Notes: generated by a model not told the origin, from the sequence alone. 64,000 bases of DNA from Bolinopsis microptera (GCF_026151205.1 NC_087081.1:6877246-6941245); one strand, 5' to 3'. Shown: positions 9,920-20,741, numbered from the stretch's first letter. A program made the numbers and translations.

Positions 9920-10990
9920 TCATCCGTGATGCTCTATTTGATAAACGTTGTTAGGTTGAGTAGTAAGCTCCACGTTATTACGTTTCCCTCCAATCCAGGT
10001 AGACCCAGTATTAGTCCCAATAAGTTTCCCTCTCTTCTCCCTGATCATATCCTTAATCTCCGCACTGAAACACACCCTGACCAGCGGGTTAAGTCCAGAT
10101 AACAATATGTAGATACCACACGAGCCTATAAAGTTAATGACAGGGTACCTGGCCTGATACACCTGATAAAGGACACAAAACACCGACATCACCAGGTTAC
10201 CCAGGTTCATGATCCCAATAGCTAGACACCCTTGTCTGAAGGACTTAGCCGAGTTCTCACACAATGTCTCCATCCTGCTGAGCAAGAAGATGGTGAGGCC
10301 GGATAAGAAGAGCCCCGTGAAACCTACCAGGGCGGGGATAGCAGCTACAGGTACTATGAGTAGAGGAGCGTACCCAGGTTCACTGTGACTGTAAACTAGC
10401 TGGCAGTAGAGGAAGAAGTAGACTTTGTGCTCTCTTACCCTCTCTGCTGCGTCTGTGAAGCCCACTGTTATCTCGTAGGATACCATCATGAGAGCAAGCT
10501 GCATGACAGTATATAGACCCAGTATTAGTTTAGTGGGTATTTTACAGAAGGGAAACTTAACGTTAACAAACCGACAGCAGGAGAGGAGAGCTGTTAGCAG
10601 CATTGAGGAGTAACCTGTTGATTTGAAGAGCATGGACTCTACCTGCTCTCCTATTGTCCCGTTTCTAACTGCTGGCAGTACCTCGTTAGAAAACAAACTT
10701 GCAGCTACACGTAGCGGGGAGTAGATGTTAGAAAGGAAGTCTGAGACAGCTAGCATCATGAAAAGGAGCCGAGTTAGCTTGAGTTTAGTGTTCTGATGGT
10801 AGTTGAAGTAGAAGACAACAGGGTTGAGAGAGGTGGAGAGGAGGAAGGAGATGACGATGGTGAGACCGAGGAAGTAGTTAGTGAGCTGCTCAAAAAGGGT
10901 GATGTCACTGCATTCCTCGGAGGTGAGGTGGCTGTAGTAGGTTTTGTATTCTTCAGGAACTGTGCTGGTGTTTACTCTACCGAATATCAT
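9920..10990 (-). CDS. Rhodopsin-family G-protein-coupled receptor, single exon
   Basis: Intact 356-residue seven-helix receptor; the ATG at 10990 is the first after an in-frame TAA. TM1 (about 38-62) has Asn56 in the N1.50 place; TM2 (72-100) carries LAVSD with Asp84 at 2.50; TM3 (118-140) ends SCCRFV, so Arg140 is kept but the usual E/DRY acid is Cys; TM5 has Pro214; TM7 ends NPLVR (301-305) in place of NPxxY. N7 and N110 are glycosylation sequons. I see no cysteine at 3.25, so the usual TM3-ECL2 disulfide may be absent. Plasma-membrane receptor, ligand unknown; intronless orphan GPCRs of this kind often belong to lineage-specific expansions. Confidence 0.88.
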   Translation of the reverse strand: MIFGRVNTSTVPEEYKTYYSHLTSEECSDITLFEQLTNYFLGLTIVISFLLSTSLNPVVFYFNYHQNTKLKLTRLLFMMLAVSDFLSNIYSPLRVAASLFSNEVLPAVRNGTIGEQVESMLFKSTGYSSMLLTALLSCCRFVNVKFPFCKIPTKLILGLYTVMQLALMMVSYEITVGFTDAAERVREHKVYFFLYCQLVYSHSEPGYAPLLIVPVAAIPALVGFTGLFLSGLTIFLLSRMETLCENSAKSFRQGCLAIGIMNLGNLVMSVFCVLYQVYQARYPVINFIGSCGIYILLSGLNPLVRVCFSAEIKDMIREKRGKLIGTNTGSTWIGGKRNNVELTTQPNNVYQIEHHG

Positions 10991-12222
10991 GTTGATATTG
11001 CTGCTGGGTTATGCTTTGTGTTGGTTGTTACTGCATTGTGTCTTGGTAACTGCAGGTAACTAGGAATGCCATCCTGAGATAGAGGTTGAGGTGATTGTGA
11101 GGCTTTTAAATGAATTATTGTGCGAATGTGGTGATGAGAATATTCGAGTTTGAAGAAATTAAAATCACTTCCGATCGATTGAGTTCAATGATAGGATTTT
11201 CCCCTTTAGAAACAGCGACCGGACAAAAAGATAAAAACAGAGCATTAGCCACAAAAACTGAAATGAAAAGCGTGAAAATCGATTAAACCAGATCGAAACA
11301 TAATTATGATGACAAAAACTGATTAAAGAGGGATAACTGCGTCAGGTTCACATGACCACCTGGTGTGTTACTCTGTCACGTGGTTACCAAGCAACCAAGC
11401 GTGCGTAACCACGTGGTTACCTAGCAACCAAGCGTACATTATAGCAACACGTAGTAACGCGTATCTTAAAATGTCTAGCGTGTGCATGCACTGTGTAATT
11501 GTATAACTATCTTCAATTTAGGTGTTGAAATTAGGCATAATACTTCTTTTGTGCCCTAAATTTGCAAAGCCTCAGTACAATCCTGAGTAGAGGCTGTTCC
11601 TGGGGCTAACTCTTATCTTTGCACGTTCAGTTAAACTGTTAAAGCCGGCCAGGTGTTAGGTAAAAGTGATAAATTATTCGGACCTCATGTTTCGATCGAC
11701 CCAGATTGAACAATCGTATTCAAATGATTGATGTTTAATGCCGTAGAAATAGATAAATGACCACAGATGTTCAACCAACAACCCTTTTAAACAGCTGCTG
11801 CTGGCGAGACTAATTGTTTCAGTAAAAATAACTCCAGGGACTCAATGCAGTCTTATGTAGAAGCTATCTTTTAGACTTAGAGTTTCCACTAGAGTTTTAG
11901 AAGAGAAGCCACTTTTAACTATTTTAAATTCTCATGTGACGACATTAACTGCAGTTAAACATTCACAAAAGTGGTTAAAGTTTAACAGAAGGTTTATTTT
12001 ACTATCTGTCTTCACTTCATTGCCATATTTCATCAGGGTTTAAGTAGAACCATAAAACGTAAGAATTGGTCACGCTCAAATAGAGAACAATTTGAAATTC
12101 AGTTTTGACACAGAACAATATTATATGAAGGCGATTATAACACGAGTTGTGAATGACAATATTTAAATAAGAACACAGCAAATAAGCCAAAAGCTGTATA
12201 GGATAGCCCAAAATTAGCTGAG
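10991..12222. other. GPCR upstream region, otherwise featureless
   Basis: Lies 5' of the minus-strand receptor gene, so it should hold its promoter. Apart from the paired X-box-like/E-box repeat at 11377-11434, no motif or exon is recognised. Short minus-strand open frame at 12017-12211 has no coding character. Confidence 0.4.
11377..11434. promoter_or_regulatory. Duplicated E-box plus X-box-like palindrome
   Basis: A 33-bp unit occurs twice: CACGTGGTTACCAAGCAACC and CACGTGGTTACCTAGCAACC. Each has CACGTG followed by GTTACC-N2-GCAAC, close to the RFX X-box pattern. They lie about 390-440 bp upstream of the GPCR start codon. Similar palindromes are common across the window, so a role in this gene is only a suggestion. 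Confidence 0.4.
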
Positions 12223-12509
12223 TTACCTTACCTTACCTTACCTTACCTTACCTTACCTTACCTTACCTTACCTTACCTTACCTTACCTTACCTTACCTTA
12301 CCTTACCTTACCTTACCTTACCTTACCTTACCTTACCTTACCTTACCTTACCTTACCTTACCTTACCTTACCTTACCTTACCTTACCTTACCTTACCTTA
12401 CCTTACCTTACCTTACCTTACCTTACCTTACCTTACCTTACCTTACCTTACCTTACCTTACCTTACCTTACCTTACCTTACCTTACCTTACCTTACCTTA
12501 CCTTACCTT
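12223..12509 (+). repeat. TTACC pentanucleotide microsatellite, about 57 copies
   Basis: Uninterrupted TTACC repeats over 287 bp. On the minus strand the unit reads GGTAA, so AGGTAAG, a strong 5' splice-site match, occurs in every unit. Confidence 0.97.
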
Positions 12510-12517
12510 CTCCAATC

Positions 12518-12656
12518 TACAAGGTATAAGTACAATAATTCCTTTCCTGATAAGAGCCTTTCCCTTGTGGCATCAAACGGGATCAATTATAGAAATTTAC
12601 TCAAGAAAACATTTCAACTATGCGACTCATAAATAATATTCCAATCCGGATTTTAC
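12518..12656 (+). repeat. Dispersed repeat, copy 1
   Basis: About 130 bp (CTTTCCTGATAAGAGCC to TCCAATCCGGATTTTACA) recur inverted at 21235-21362 with few changes. It abuts the TTACC microsatellite. No coding content; probably a short nonautonomous element. Confidence 0.75.
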
Positions 12657-13052
12657 ATACAATAAAATACTCCGGCACTACGAACACTGAGTTAAACTAT
12701 GTCAGTGGATAATACCATACTAGTAACTAGCTTAATAAATTAGTACTAACTCTAAGTTATAAAAGAGAAAATAAAAGGACAACACTGATAAATTACACTT
12801 CGCCAACAAAGAAGAAGCCGCATTAAAGTATTAAAAACATAATGTAGTAGAAAAAAAAAATGTCAGTTAAACAAAAAATTCAAATTTTATGCCATTTATA
12901 ACAGACAAAACTAAATTAAAAACAAATCAAAGGAATCCTAACGCAATGTGTAACATGGCTGTCGATGTCACTCTTCGACACAGTTGAGTAGTATTAAGTA
13001 AACAAAGTTATAAGGCTGAAATCAATAGCTCATGACATTACTCGCGTTACTC

Positions 13053-13117
13053 GTCGTTAGTGACTTATTAGTGACCTTATTGTCGTTAGTGACTTATTAG
13101 TGACCTTATTGTCGTTA
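13053..13117 (+). repeat. 29-bp tandem repeat, 2.3 copies
   Basis: GTCGTTAGTGACTTATTAGT followed by GACCTTATT, repeated. Confidence 0.8.
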
Positions 13118-13540
13118 GTGACTGATGAGCAGCTCATCTCACCAGTATTAGTAACTCTATCTGCAGTATTGAAAAGCTATTTCTAAGAAGTTCTTTCAAG
13201 TTCAGAAGTTTATTAATTTCATTAATAGGGTAGGACTGCAGTTAATGTAAGTGAATGAAAATAAGTGATAGCCAGAGATTAAAGTCAAACAGCAAGCAAA
13301 TACAATACAAACGTATATCAGGAGTTCAGGACTAAATATAAAATATAAATAAACACGTGCATTATGAGTTATGACAAATAGGCTCTGCATAGTATCGTGA
13401 ATAATGAATATTCCTAATATTTAAGAACTGCAGCTGCTGACGAGGTACAACTGTATAACATTACACGTGATGAATATGCAAGTGTGTGACTACAAAGTGC
13501 AATAAGAATAAAATATCAAACGAGGCAGTTATCCACCTGA

Positions 13541-13934
13541 GCAATATGTCAAAAAGTGCAAGCTTGTCGACATTCTCCCTTTGTCTCAAAAGTTTGACTT
13601 GAATGATCTTATTTTTTTCCACAAAGTTCTTAACAATTTAATTCCTGTTTCGCTGCCTCACTATCTCTCTTTATATCAGGGCACTTCTCGACTAAGACGT
13701 TGCCACCTCGACAGTCTGTCTATTGTGTCATCAATTTTACCTAAGTTAAGTCAGAATTCACACACCACATGTACCTCAAATAGCCCACTGGCAAAATCAT
13801 TTTTCTACAGAACCCATATACTGTGGAATGGACTCCCTTTACAGGTAAGACAGATTGTGTCTACTAGTCTTTTCAAAGCTGAGGTCACTAAGCATCTATG
13901 GAAATGTTTATTGGATAGTGAAACAACAGTCTAG
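13541..13934 (+). pseudogene. 5'-truncated LINE ORF2, C-terminal end
   Basis: Open frame beginning within non-ATG sequence reads ILPLSQKFDLNDLIFFHKVL and later FFYRTHILWNGLPLQVR, then a Phe-Lys-ending tail and stop at 13934. The pattern LPLS..(D)L.FF.K followed by R...FF.R....WN.LP..VR and a final SLFK...KHLW is the conserved tail after the reverse transcriptase of jockey/CR1/L2-like elements. No RT catalytic motif is upstream, so this is a 5'-truncated insertion. A related decayed fragment is at 52160-52341. Confidence 0.75.
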
Positions 13935-14353
13935 CCTAGTCTCTTTGCTCCCCATATAATTATTATTTTTGTTTTATTAATTTTTTATCTACCTTCCTAT
14001 ACTTTCAACATCATATCACACTTCACCCGCACACCTTCTCACACATTAATGACCATTTTAGACCTGTATCTAATGTATCTGGAATTTGACGTATTGAAAT
14101 ACAAATTTTGACTCTATATCCACAGTTATTCACCATGGATTTGTTTGTTATTAAATAGTTTTTCATAAATTTTTGGATTTAGATTAATTCGATGTAATGG
14201 GTCCAAGTTACTGCGGACATAGTTCACTATGTGTTTACCGTGTTTGGGTGCCCATCATATTTTACAGATGGGGGCGATATTTTGAACGATTCTATTTTAT
14301 ATTCATCTATTGCTGTACTCTGTAAAATTTGAAAAGTATTTAATTAAAAAAAA
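13935..14353 (+). mobile_element. Probable LINE 3' UTR with A-rich tail
   Basis: Follows the ORF2 remnant and ends in TTAATTAAAAAAAAA near 14345-14353, consistent with a retroposed 3' end. A clear target duplication was not found. Confidence 0.5.
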
Positions 14354-15110
14354 ATCACTTGAGTGAGTCGGAGAATCATATTATGTAAAGATGTAGGTAA
14401 TAAAAATGAGGCTATTCGCCGTAACGGGATACGCTTGAATGGAGAGTTAGTTCGAAACGTATAATCGCATTAGATAAACTAGCAGGAACCCGTCAAACCT
14501 TTAAGACTGGTGTCAAGGCTCTTTGGTGGCCGGATCAGTTTCCTACCCTAAAGTCTCCCAGTAAAAATAATTATTACCTATTTAATTCGCGTTTTTGACA
14601 CCACTTGGGGGTCCAAATTTTGGGTACTAAAATTCTTATTCCTTGGCCGATTTTCGATTTTTTCATGCTGATTTGAAGGCCATTATAGCATTTGAATCAG
14701 TTTAAAAAGTTTCAGTTTTATATCTTGTACGGTTTTTGCGGAAACCCGTGTTAAAGTTGATGCCGTGGTGTCAGTAAAATGGTGCGGATAAATAAATATA
14801 TATATAGTAAGATAGACTATGGTGTATTGTACTATGGTAGTAAGTAGATTGCTAAATAAATAGGACTGTATGAGTATACAACAGGATTCGGAAACTTTTC
14901 ATAAAGTGTAACCAAGCGTTCGAGCTTTATTATACAATGTATACAATGTACATTATACCATCTCACTCCATTTCCTTTAACAGGATTATTTAATAATTAT
15001 TTTATCGAACTGATTCATCAGCCCTTCATCTGAACAAATGGAAAATATCATTAACAGCGTTATAACCGAATTTAATTTGTCACAATTTGTCGCTATGACG
15101 ACAGGATAAT
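14354..15110. other. Noncoding
   Basis: No exon or gene recognised. TGACACCAC near 14597 and its inverse GTGGTGTCA near 14766 may be ends of a small element, but no target duplication supports this. Confidence 0.35.

Positions 15111-15142
<32 letters not shown>
15111..15142 (+). repeat. Poly-G run, 32 bases
   Basis: Uninterrupted G homopolymer adjoining the short bracket repeat at 15143. The length may be unreliable because homopolymers are prone to sequencing error. Confidence 0.9.
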
Positions 15143-15143
<1 letters not shown>

Positions 15144-15215
15144 CCAACCCGATCATTCCGATCATTCCGATCCCGATTTTGGCCTCATCAACCCTCATAT
15201 CGGAAAAATCGGGAA
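15143..15215 (+). repeat. Bracket repeat, left copy
   Basis: TCCAACCCGATCATTCCGAT followed by a core CCGATTTTGGCCTCATCAAC and TCATATCGG. The core recurs in the same orientation at 18626-18656, while the outer TCCAACCCGAT recurs inverted (ATCGGGTTGGA, 18658-18668). The two copies bracket the 3.4-kb region holding the purine satellite. Confidence 0.8.
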
Positions 15216-15512
15216 AATTTAAATCTTTCCTCTGAGGTTTCTAGGCGATATAGGTAGCTATTTCTGTACTTAAATATGACAAGAAATCGATTGGTGGTGG
15301 TCCCAGAACCCCAAAATGGTTTCTAGTTCCAAACAAGAATCGTTTCGTCCGAAAAAAAACACACTGTCGTATCAACTCTTGTTTGACAGAAACATCCATC
15401 CCGGTCCACAATTGAAAGAGGTACGGTTGGTAATAACAATCGTAACAAATAGAGAACGCTTTAGTAACTTTTGATTTAAATTGTCTCCACAATTTGTAAC
15501 AGGCTATCTGCA
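15216..15512. other. Noncoding
   Basis: An 83-codon minus-strand open frame (15241-15492) is present, but no homology or splice context supports it. Confidence 0.35.
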
Positions 15513-15558
15513 GAAATGGGTAGCACGGTTAATGACCATTGACCGTGCTACCCATTTC
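15513..15558. repeat. 46-bp near-perfect palindrome
   Basis: GAAATGGGTAGCACGGT pairs with ACCGTGCTACCCATTTC; the match continues inward through AATG/CATT with one mismatch, giving 22-bp arms and a 2-bp centre. It marks the left edge of the purine minisatellite. Confidence 0.88.
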
Positions 15559-18091
15559 AAGAGGAGGACTGAGGACGGGGAGGAGGAGGACTAAGAGAAC
15601 GCGAGGGCTAAGGACGACGAGGACTGAGGACGAGTACGAGAGCGAGGACGAGGACTGAGGAGGAGGACTGATAAGAAGGAGGAGGAGGACTGAGGATGAC
15701 GAGGAGGAGAAGGAGGACTGGGGGAGGACTGAGGAGGAGGAAGAGGACTGAGGAGGAGGACTGTGGACTGAGGAGAAGGAGGACTGAGGAGGACAGAGGA
15801 GGACCAAGTCGAGGACTAGGAGGATGAGGACGAGGACTAAGGACAAGGACTGGGAGGATGAGGACGAGGATTAAGGACGATGAGGATGAGGACGATGACT
15901 AAGGACGAGGAGGAGGACGACTGAGGAGGAGGACTGATTAGGAGGAGAAGGAGGAGGAGGGTGAGGAGGAGAACTGAGGAGGAGGAGGAGGAGAAGGAGG
16001 AAGACTGAGGAGAAAGAGGAGGACTGGGGAGGACTGAGGAGGAGGAGAAGGACCGAGGAGGACTGAGGAGGAGGAGGAGGACTGAGGAGGAGGAGGACTG
16101 AAGAGGAGAGGGAGGACTGAGGAAGAGGAGCAGCTCATTGGTGAGGAGGAGGAGGACTAAGGACGAGGAGGACTGAGGAGGAGGACGAGAGCGAGGACGA
16201 GGAGGAAGACTGAGGAGGAGGACTGATAAGAAGGAGAAGGACGAGGACGAGGACTGAGGAGGAGGACTGATGATGAAGAGGAGAAGGAGGACTGGGGGAG
16301 GACTGAGGAAGAGGAGGACTTAGGGAGGACTGAGGAGGAGGAGGACTGAGGGAGGACTGAGGAGGATGATGAGTAGGAGGACTGAGGATGAGAAGGAGGA
16401 GAAGGAGGAGGAGGACTGAGGAGGAGGAGGAGGACTTAGGAGTAGGAGGAGAAGAAGGAGAAGGAGAAGGAGGACTGAGGAGGAGGAGGGGAGGACTGAG
16501 GAAGAGGAGGACTTGGGGAGGACTGAGGAGGAGGATGACTGGGGGAGGACTGAGTAGGACGATGAGGAGGAGGACTGAGGATGATGAGGAGAAGGAGGAC
16601 CAGGGGAGGACTGATGAGGAGGAGGACTGGGGAAGGACTGAGGAGGAGGACTTAGGAGTAGGAGGAGAAGGAGGAAAAGGAGGAGAAATAGGAGGAAGAG
16701 AAGGAGGAGGAGGACTTATGAGTAGGAGGAGAATGAGGAGAAGGAGAAGGAGGACTGAAGAGGAGGAGGAGGAGGACTGACGAGGAGGAGAAGGACTGAC
16801 GAGGAGGACTGAGGAGGATGAGGATGAGGAGGAGGAGGAGGATGAGGAGGAGGACTGAGGAGTAGGACTGAGGGGGAGGAAGAGGACTAAAGAGGAGGAT
16901 CAGGAGGAGGCTGAGGAGGAAGAGGACTGAGGAGGAGGAGAAGGAGGAGCAGGACTGAGGAGGAAGACTGAGGAGGATGAGGACGAGGACTAAGGACGAG
17001 GACTAGGAGGATGATAACGAGGGCTAAAGAAGAGGACTGATTAGGAGGAGAAGGAAGAGGAAAAGGAGGAGGAGAAGGAGGAGGATAAGGAGGAGGAGGA
17101 GGAGGAGGATAAGGAGAAGATTGAGGAGGAGGAGGATGACTCAGGAGGAGGACTCAGAAGGTGGAGGAGGACTCAGGAGGACTCAGGAGGAGGACTGAAG
17201 AGGAGGAGGAGGACTGATGAGGAGGAGGAGGACTCAGGAGGAGGAAGAGGACGAGGACGAGGACTAAGGACGAGGACGACTAGTGTAGGACTGAGGATGA
17301 GGACTGATGAGGAGAAGGAGGAGGAGGACTGAGGAGGACGATGAGGAGGAGGAGACTGAGGAGGAGGAGGAGGACTGTTGAGGAGGAGGAGGATGATGAG
17401 GAGGATGACTGTGGACTGAGGAGGAAGACTGAGGAGGACGAGGACGAGGACTAAGGACGAGGAGGAGGAGGACTGATTAGGAGAAGAAGAAAGCGGAGAA
17501 GGAGGAGGAGGATGAGGCTAGGAGGAGAAGGAGGAGAATGAGGAGGAGGACTGGGGGAGGACTGAGGAGGAGAATAAGGAGGACTAAGGATGAGGATGAG
17601 GACGAGGACGATTATGAGGAGGACAGAGGATGAGGACTGATGAGGAGGAGAAGGAGGAGGATGAGGAGGAGGAGGACTGGGGAGGACTGAGGAGGAAGAG
17701 GAGGATGACTGAGGAGGAGGATGAGGAGGAGGACTCAGAAGGAGGACTCAGGAGGTGGAGGAGGATGAGGAGGAGGACTCAGGAGGAGGAGGACGACTAC
17801 GAGGAGGACTCAGGAGGACTGATGGGGAGGAGAAGGAGGAGGAGGATGAGTAGGAGAAATGAGGAGGAGGAGAAGGAGAAGGAGGAGGACTGGGAGTAGG
17901 ACTGAGGAGGAGGAGGGGACTGAGGAGCAGGGTGAGGAGGACTGAGGAGAAGGACGAGGACGAGGACGAGGAGTCAGGAAGAGGACTGAAGAGAACTGAG
18001 GAGGAGAAGGACTCAGGAGGAGAAGGAAGACTTAGGAGGAGGAGGAGGACTGATGAGAAGGAGGAGGAAGACCAGGGAGGAGGAGGAGGAC
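15559..18091 (+). repeat. 2.5-kb purine-strand GAGGA/GGACTGA minisatellite
   Basis: About 2.5 kb made of degenerate GGAGGA and GGAGGACTGA units, almost wholly A and G on the plus strand broken by CT in GGACTGA. Irregular higher-order blocks mix GACGAGGAC and GGGGGAGGACTGA. Long open frames on both strands (Glu/Arg-rich plus, Ser/Pro-rich minus) are a consequence of composition and are not called as genes. Such tracts can form triplex (H-DNA) or stalled-fork structures. Confidence 0.95.
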
Positions 18092-19263
18092 ATGTAAATG
18101 TTTTGTCTGTTTTTGTCTGTTTTTGTCCGTTTTTGTTCGCCCTACTTTTTGTCCGTTTTGAAAATATAGGGTACCGAACGGACACAAAACATGATCCCCC
18201 AGCCAAGCATGTGTTACGATACAAATGTACTTGACTATACATTTAAGTTGCAGTGTACTAGTGATATTATGGTATGTTTAAAGACCGGACCACAAAATAT
18301 AACCCGGTACCTAGTGTTGTACTAATACATAATAACAAGTAACAGGGATAAAATTAATGAGCAGAAACAATCGATCTCACGTCAAAAGGCCAAAGCACTC
18401 GGGTCTGGGAGTACATGACAACTCCAACTAGTAGTGAGTATACTAGCGCCCCTGCAGTGGAAAAACACATAAAACATACTATTGGAATGTCCAATTGGTT
18501 CGTTTTCTCATAACAATATAGCATTATATGGAGGGGTTCTGGTTGAATTATATCACTTCTGAGAGGTTTTAGAGATCGATTCTGTTAATTTCTCAATTTT
18601 CCGATTTTTCCGATTTTTCCGATTCCGATTTTGGCCTCATCAACCCTCATATCGGACATCGGGTTGGACCCCCCCAATGGGGCCTCATGTACAAAAATGA
18701 GAAAAAGTCATAAACTGTAGGAATTCGGTGCAATTAGGCTTTAAAATTTAGAACTACAACGCTTCCAAAGACTCAAAACCAAAGATTATTAATTGATCTA
18801 AGAAATGTCGCATAAATATAAGAAAGTGGTGTCAAATTATGTTGAATTATTAACTGTCTAAGTTAATGAAGTGCACTATTTTTATAATATAGGAGTTGCA
18901 CTTATCCATACCAGCTGCCACTGTAGTAGTATCTGACGAGCTCGACTATTTCACGTGGAATTCCGCAATAAACTGGAACATTCCAGACTATTCCACCTGG
19001 AACTACCGATACTCAACTGTCTGATTTCATGTCTAAATCATGCAGTGAAAAGTATCAGAAAATTCACATAAAATAGATTTCGAAAGTTTTGATGATCCAC
19101 GAGTAAGATAATAAGTGATAACGAATAAATCCTACTGCAGTAAAGCTGACGTAATTTTAAGTTCAAGAGATACAGCTGTCCAAGGTTGCATATTGTATAC
19201 TGAAAGTAATTTTGACGGCGTATAATAAACATAATAAATAATCATCATTTAGTCTTAACTTAA
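18092..19263. other. Noncoding, short T-rich repeats
   Basis: Starts with TTTTGTCTGTTTTTGTCTG-like 10-11-bp repeats (18100-18150). The rest has no recognised gene. The right bracket repeat (18596-18676) is listed separately. Confidence 0.4.
18596..18676. repeat. Bracket repeat, right copy
   Basis: Three TTTTTCCGA units, then the core CCGATTTTGGCCTCATCAAC and TCATATCGG, then ATCGGGTTGGACCCCCCC. The outer end is the inverse of 15136-15153 while the core keeps the direct orientation, as if the core, which has CCGAT/ATCGG ends, had flipped between copies. Confidence 0.78.
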
Positions 19264-19592
19264 TATGCGGCAAATATGTGGTAAATATGCGGCAAATGTG
19301 TAGTAAATATTTAGTAAATATGTGGTAACTTGACTTACTCGACTTAGGGCGGCTTCAACGTCCGAACAAAATGTGGTAAATTTGTGGTAAATATGTGGTT
19401 AATATGCGGCAAATGTGTAATAAATATTTAGTAAATATTTAGTAAATATTTAGTAAATATTTAGTAAATATTTAGTAAATATTTAGTAAATATTTAGTAA
19501 ATATTTAGTAAATATTTAGTAAATATTTAGTAAATATTTAGTAAATATTTAGTAAATATTTAGTAAATATTTAGTAAATATTTAGTAAATAT
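19264..19592 (+). repeat. 11-bp array AGTAAATATTT with degenerate left part
   Basis: From about 19419 to 19592 there are about 15 near-perfect AGTAAATATTT units; 19264-19330 and 19374-19418 hold related AAATATGTGGT/AAATATGCGGC variants, interrupted by unique sequence. Every unit contains GTAAATA, a forkhead-type core. Confidence 0.93.
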
Positions 19593-20350
19593 TGAAGTTG
19601 CGGCATTCTTACACCCACTGAACAGCAATGATAACTCTATTTTGCAGCTGTCATAGGTTGACTGGGGTCATTTAAACAGCGAATAAATAATCTTCATTTA
19701 GATACTGCCGGTTCAGCGATCTTATACTGATTTCTGGACAGCGGAGCTCTGAAAGTCGTGAGGTCTTTAGTTCGAGTATTTGTCAATATTTAGACGGCAG
19801 AGAAGTTAGTTAAACGCTTCGAGGCTTACAATGGCTGAAATTTCACATTTATAACTATATTTTACGCTTCGATGGTTTCTAGCGATCTTATTTCAAACGG
19901 CCACTTTACAGTCTCCGGTTTAGCCGGCCCTAAGTAGGAAAGTAAGAAATTAATACACGATAGTCACTATAAAACAAATCGAACCAATATTTAATCTTTA
20001 TAACCAATGAGGAAAAATACCTCTGTCAGAGATTGTGGACGGTTTTATTTAAATTACAAGCACAAAATGTTCAGAAATTCTGAAAGGTCTCCAATATATT
20101 TTGTTCAAGTGCCTGTTGATGTTATAATTATGTATAACAACAAAGCTTATAAAGGATACCGGAGTGGTCCCAGAGGTATCATTACTGAAATTCATATTTC
20201 TTAAAACATTTTTCACCTAGAGTCCTAGATACTCAAATTGTTAAAGCTGATCATAGTCACATGTGCAGTAGTTGAAGTAAGCAGAGTATTTTGCAAATGA
20301 CATCATAACTCTCTAGAACTTTCCAGAACTTAAAACTCCCCACAAGTCAG
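19593..20350. other. Noncoding; 3' flank of gene A
   Basis: The right part should contain the 3' UTR of the minus-strand gene ending at 20351, but I do not see a clear AATAAA in that orientation close to the stop. A 65-codon plus-strand open frame (20007-20204) is not supported. Confidence 0.35.
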
Positions 20351-20585
20351 CTAAGGTTCAAGTCTGGAGTTGGGTGGGGGTTCAGGTGCTCCATTCCTTG
20401 TCTGCATCCTGCCCAGCACTCTGCTGTAACTCGTCCCTCTACTACCACAGGCTGAAGCAGTTGGTAGCACTATCGGCTTCTCAATATCCATCTTGTTGAG
20501 ACTTCTCTTCAGGTCTATTAGAGATCCAAACAGTTCGCTAGCTTGGTCCACGTGGCACTCCAGACATTGCTCGTTTGTGATAAAT
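20351..20585 (-). CDS. Gene A, last coding exon
   Basis: Acceptor CTATATCCCCAG precedes 20585 on the minus strand. Read in phase 2 it gives FITNEQCLECHVDQASELFG, a helical stretch LIDLKRSLNKMDIEKP, then a Gly/Ser/Pro-rich tail ending SRLEP and TAG at 20351. It is the final piece of a five-exon model (21859 to 20351) of 651 nt. A 41-bp tandem duplication provides a second acceptor at 20626 in another frame. Function not recognised; the tail looks disordered. Confidence 0.7.
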
Positions 20586-20741
20586 CTGGGGATATAGTTT
20601 CTCTTTCACTTTCTCTTGTGATAAACCTGGGGATATAGTTTCCCTTTCTAGCTTACGTAGTATGTCAACGCGATATTTTAGGCAAAAATCCTCTAACAGC
20701 GAAAAAAGCTTCAAAAGTTTAAGAAACTACGAAAAACCAAC

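Noticed and set aside
14593-14775. Possible MITE with TGACACCAC/GTGGTGTCA ends
   Set aside because: Only nine matching terminal bases, no target duplication and no second copy seen.
15529-18242. Long Glu/Arg-rich and Ser/Pro-rich open frames on both strands
   Set aside because: They follow from the purine minisatellite composition; no splice sites, starts or unique flanking code.
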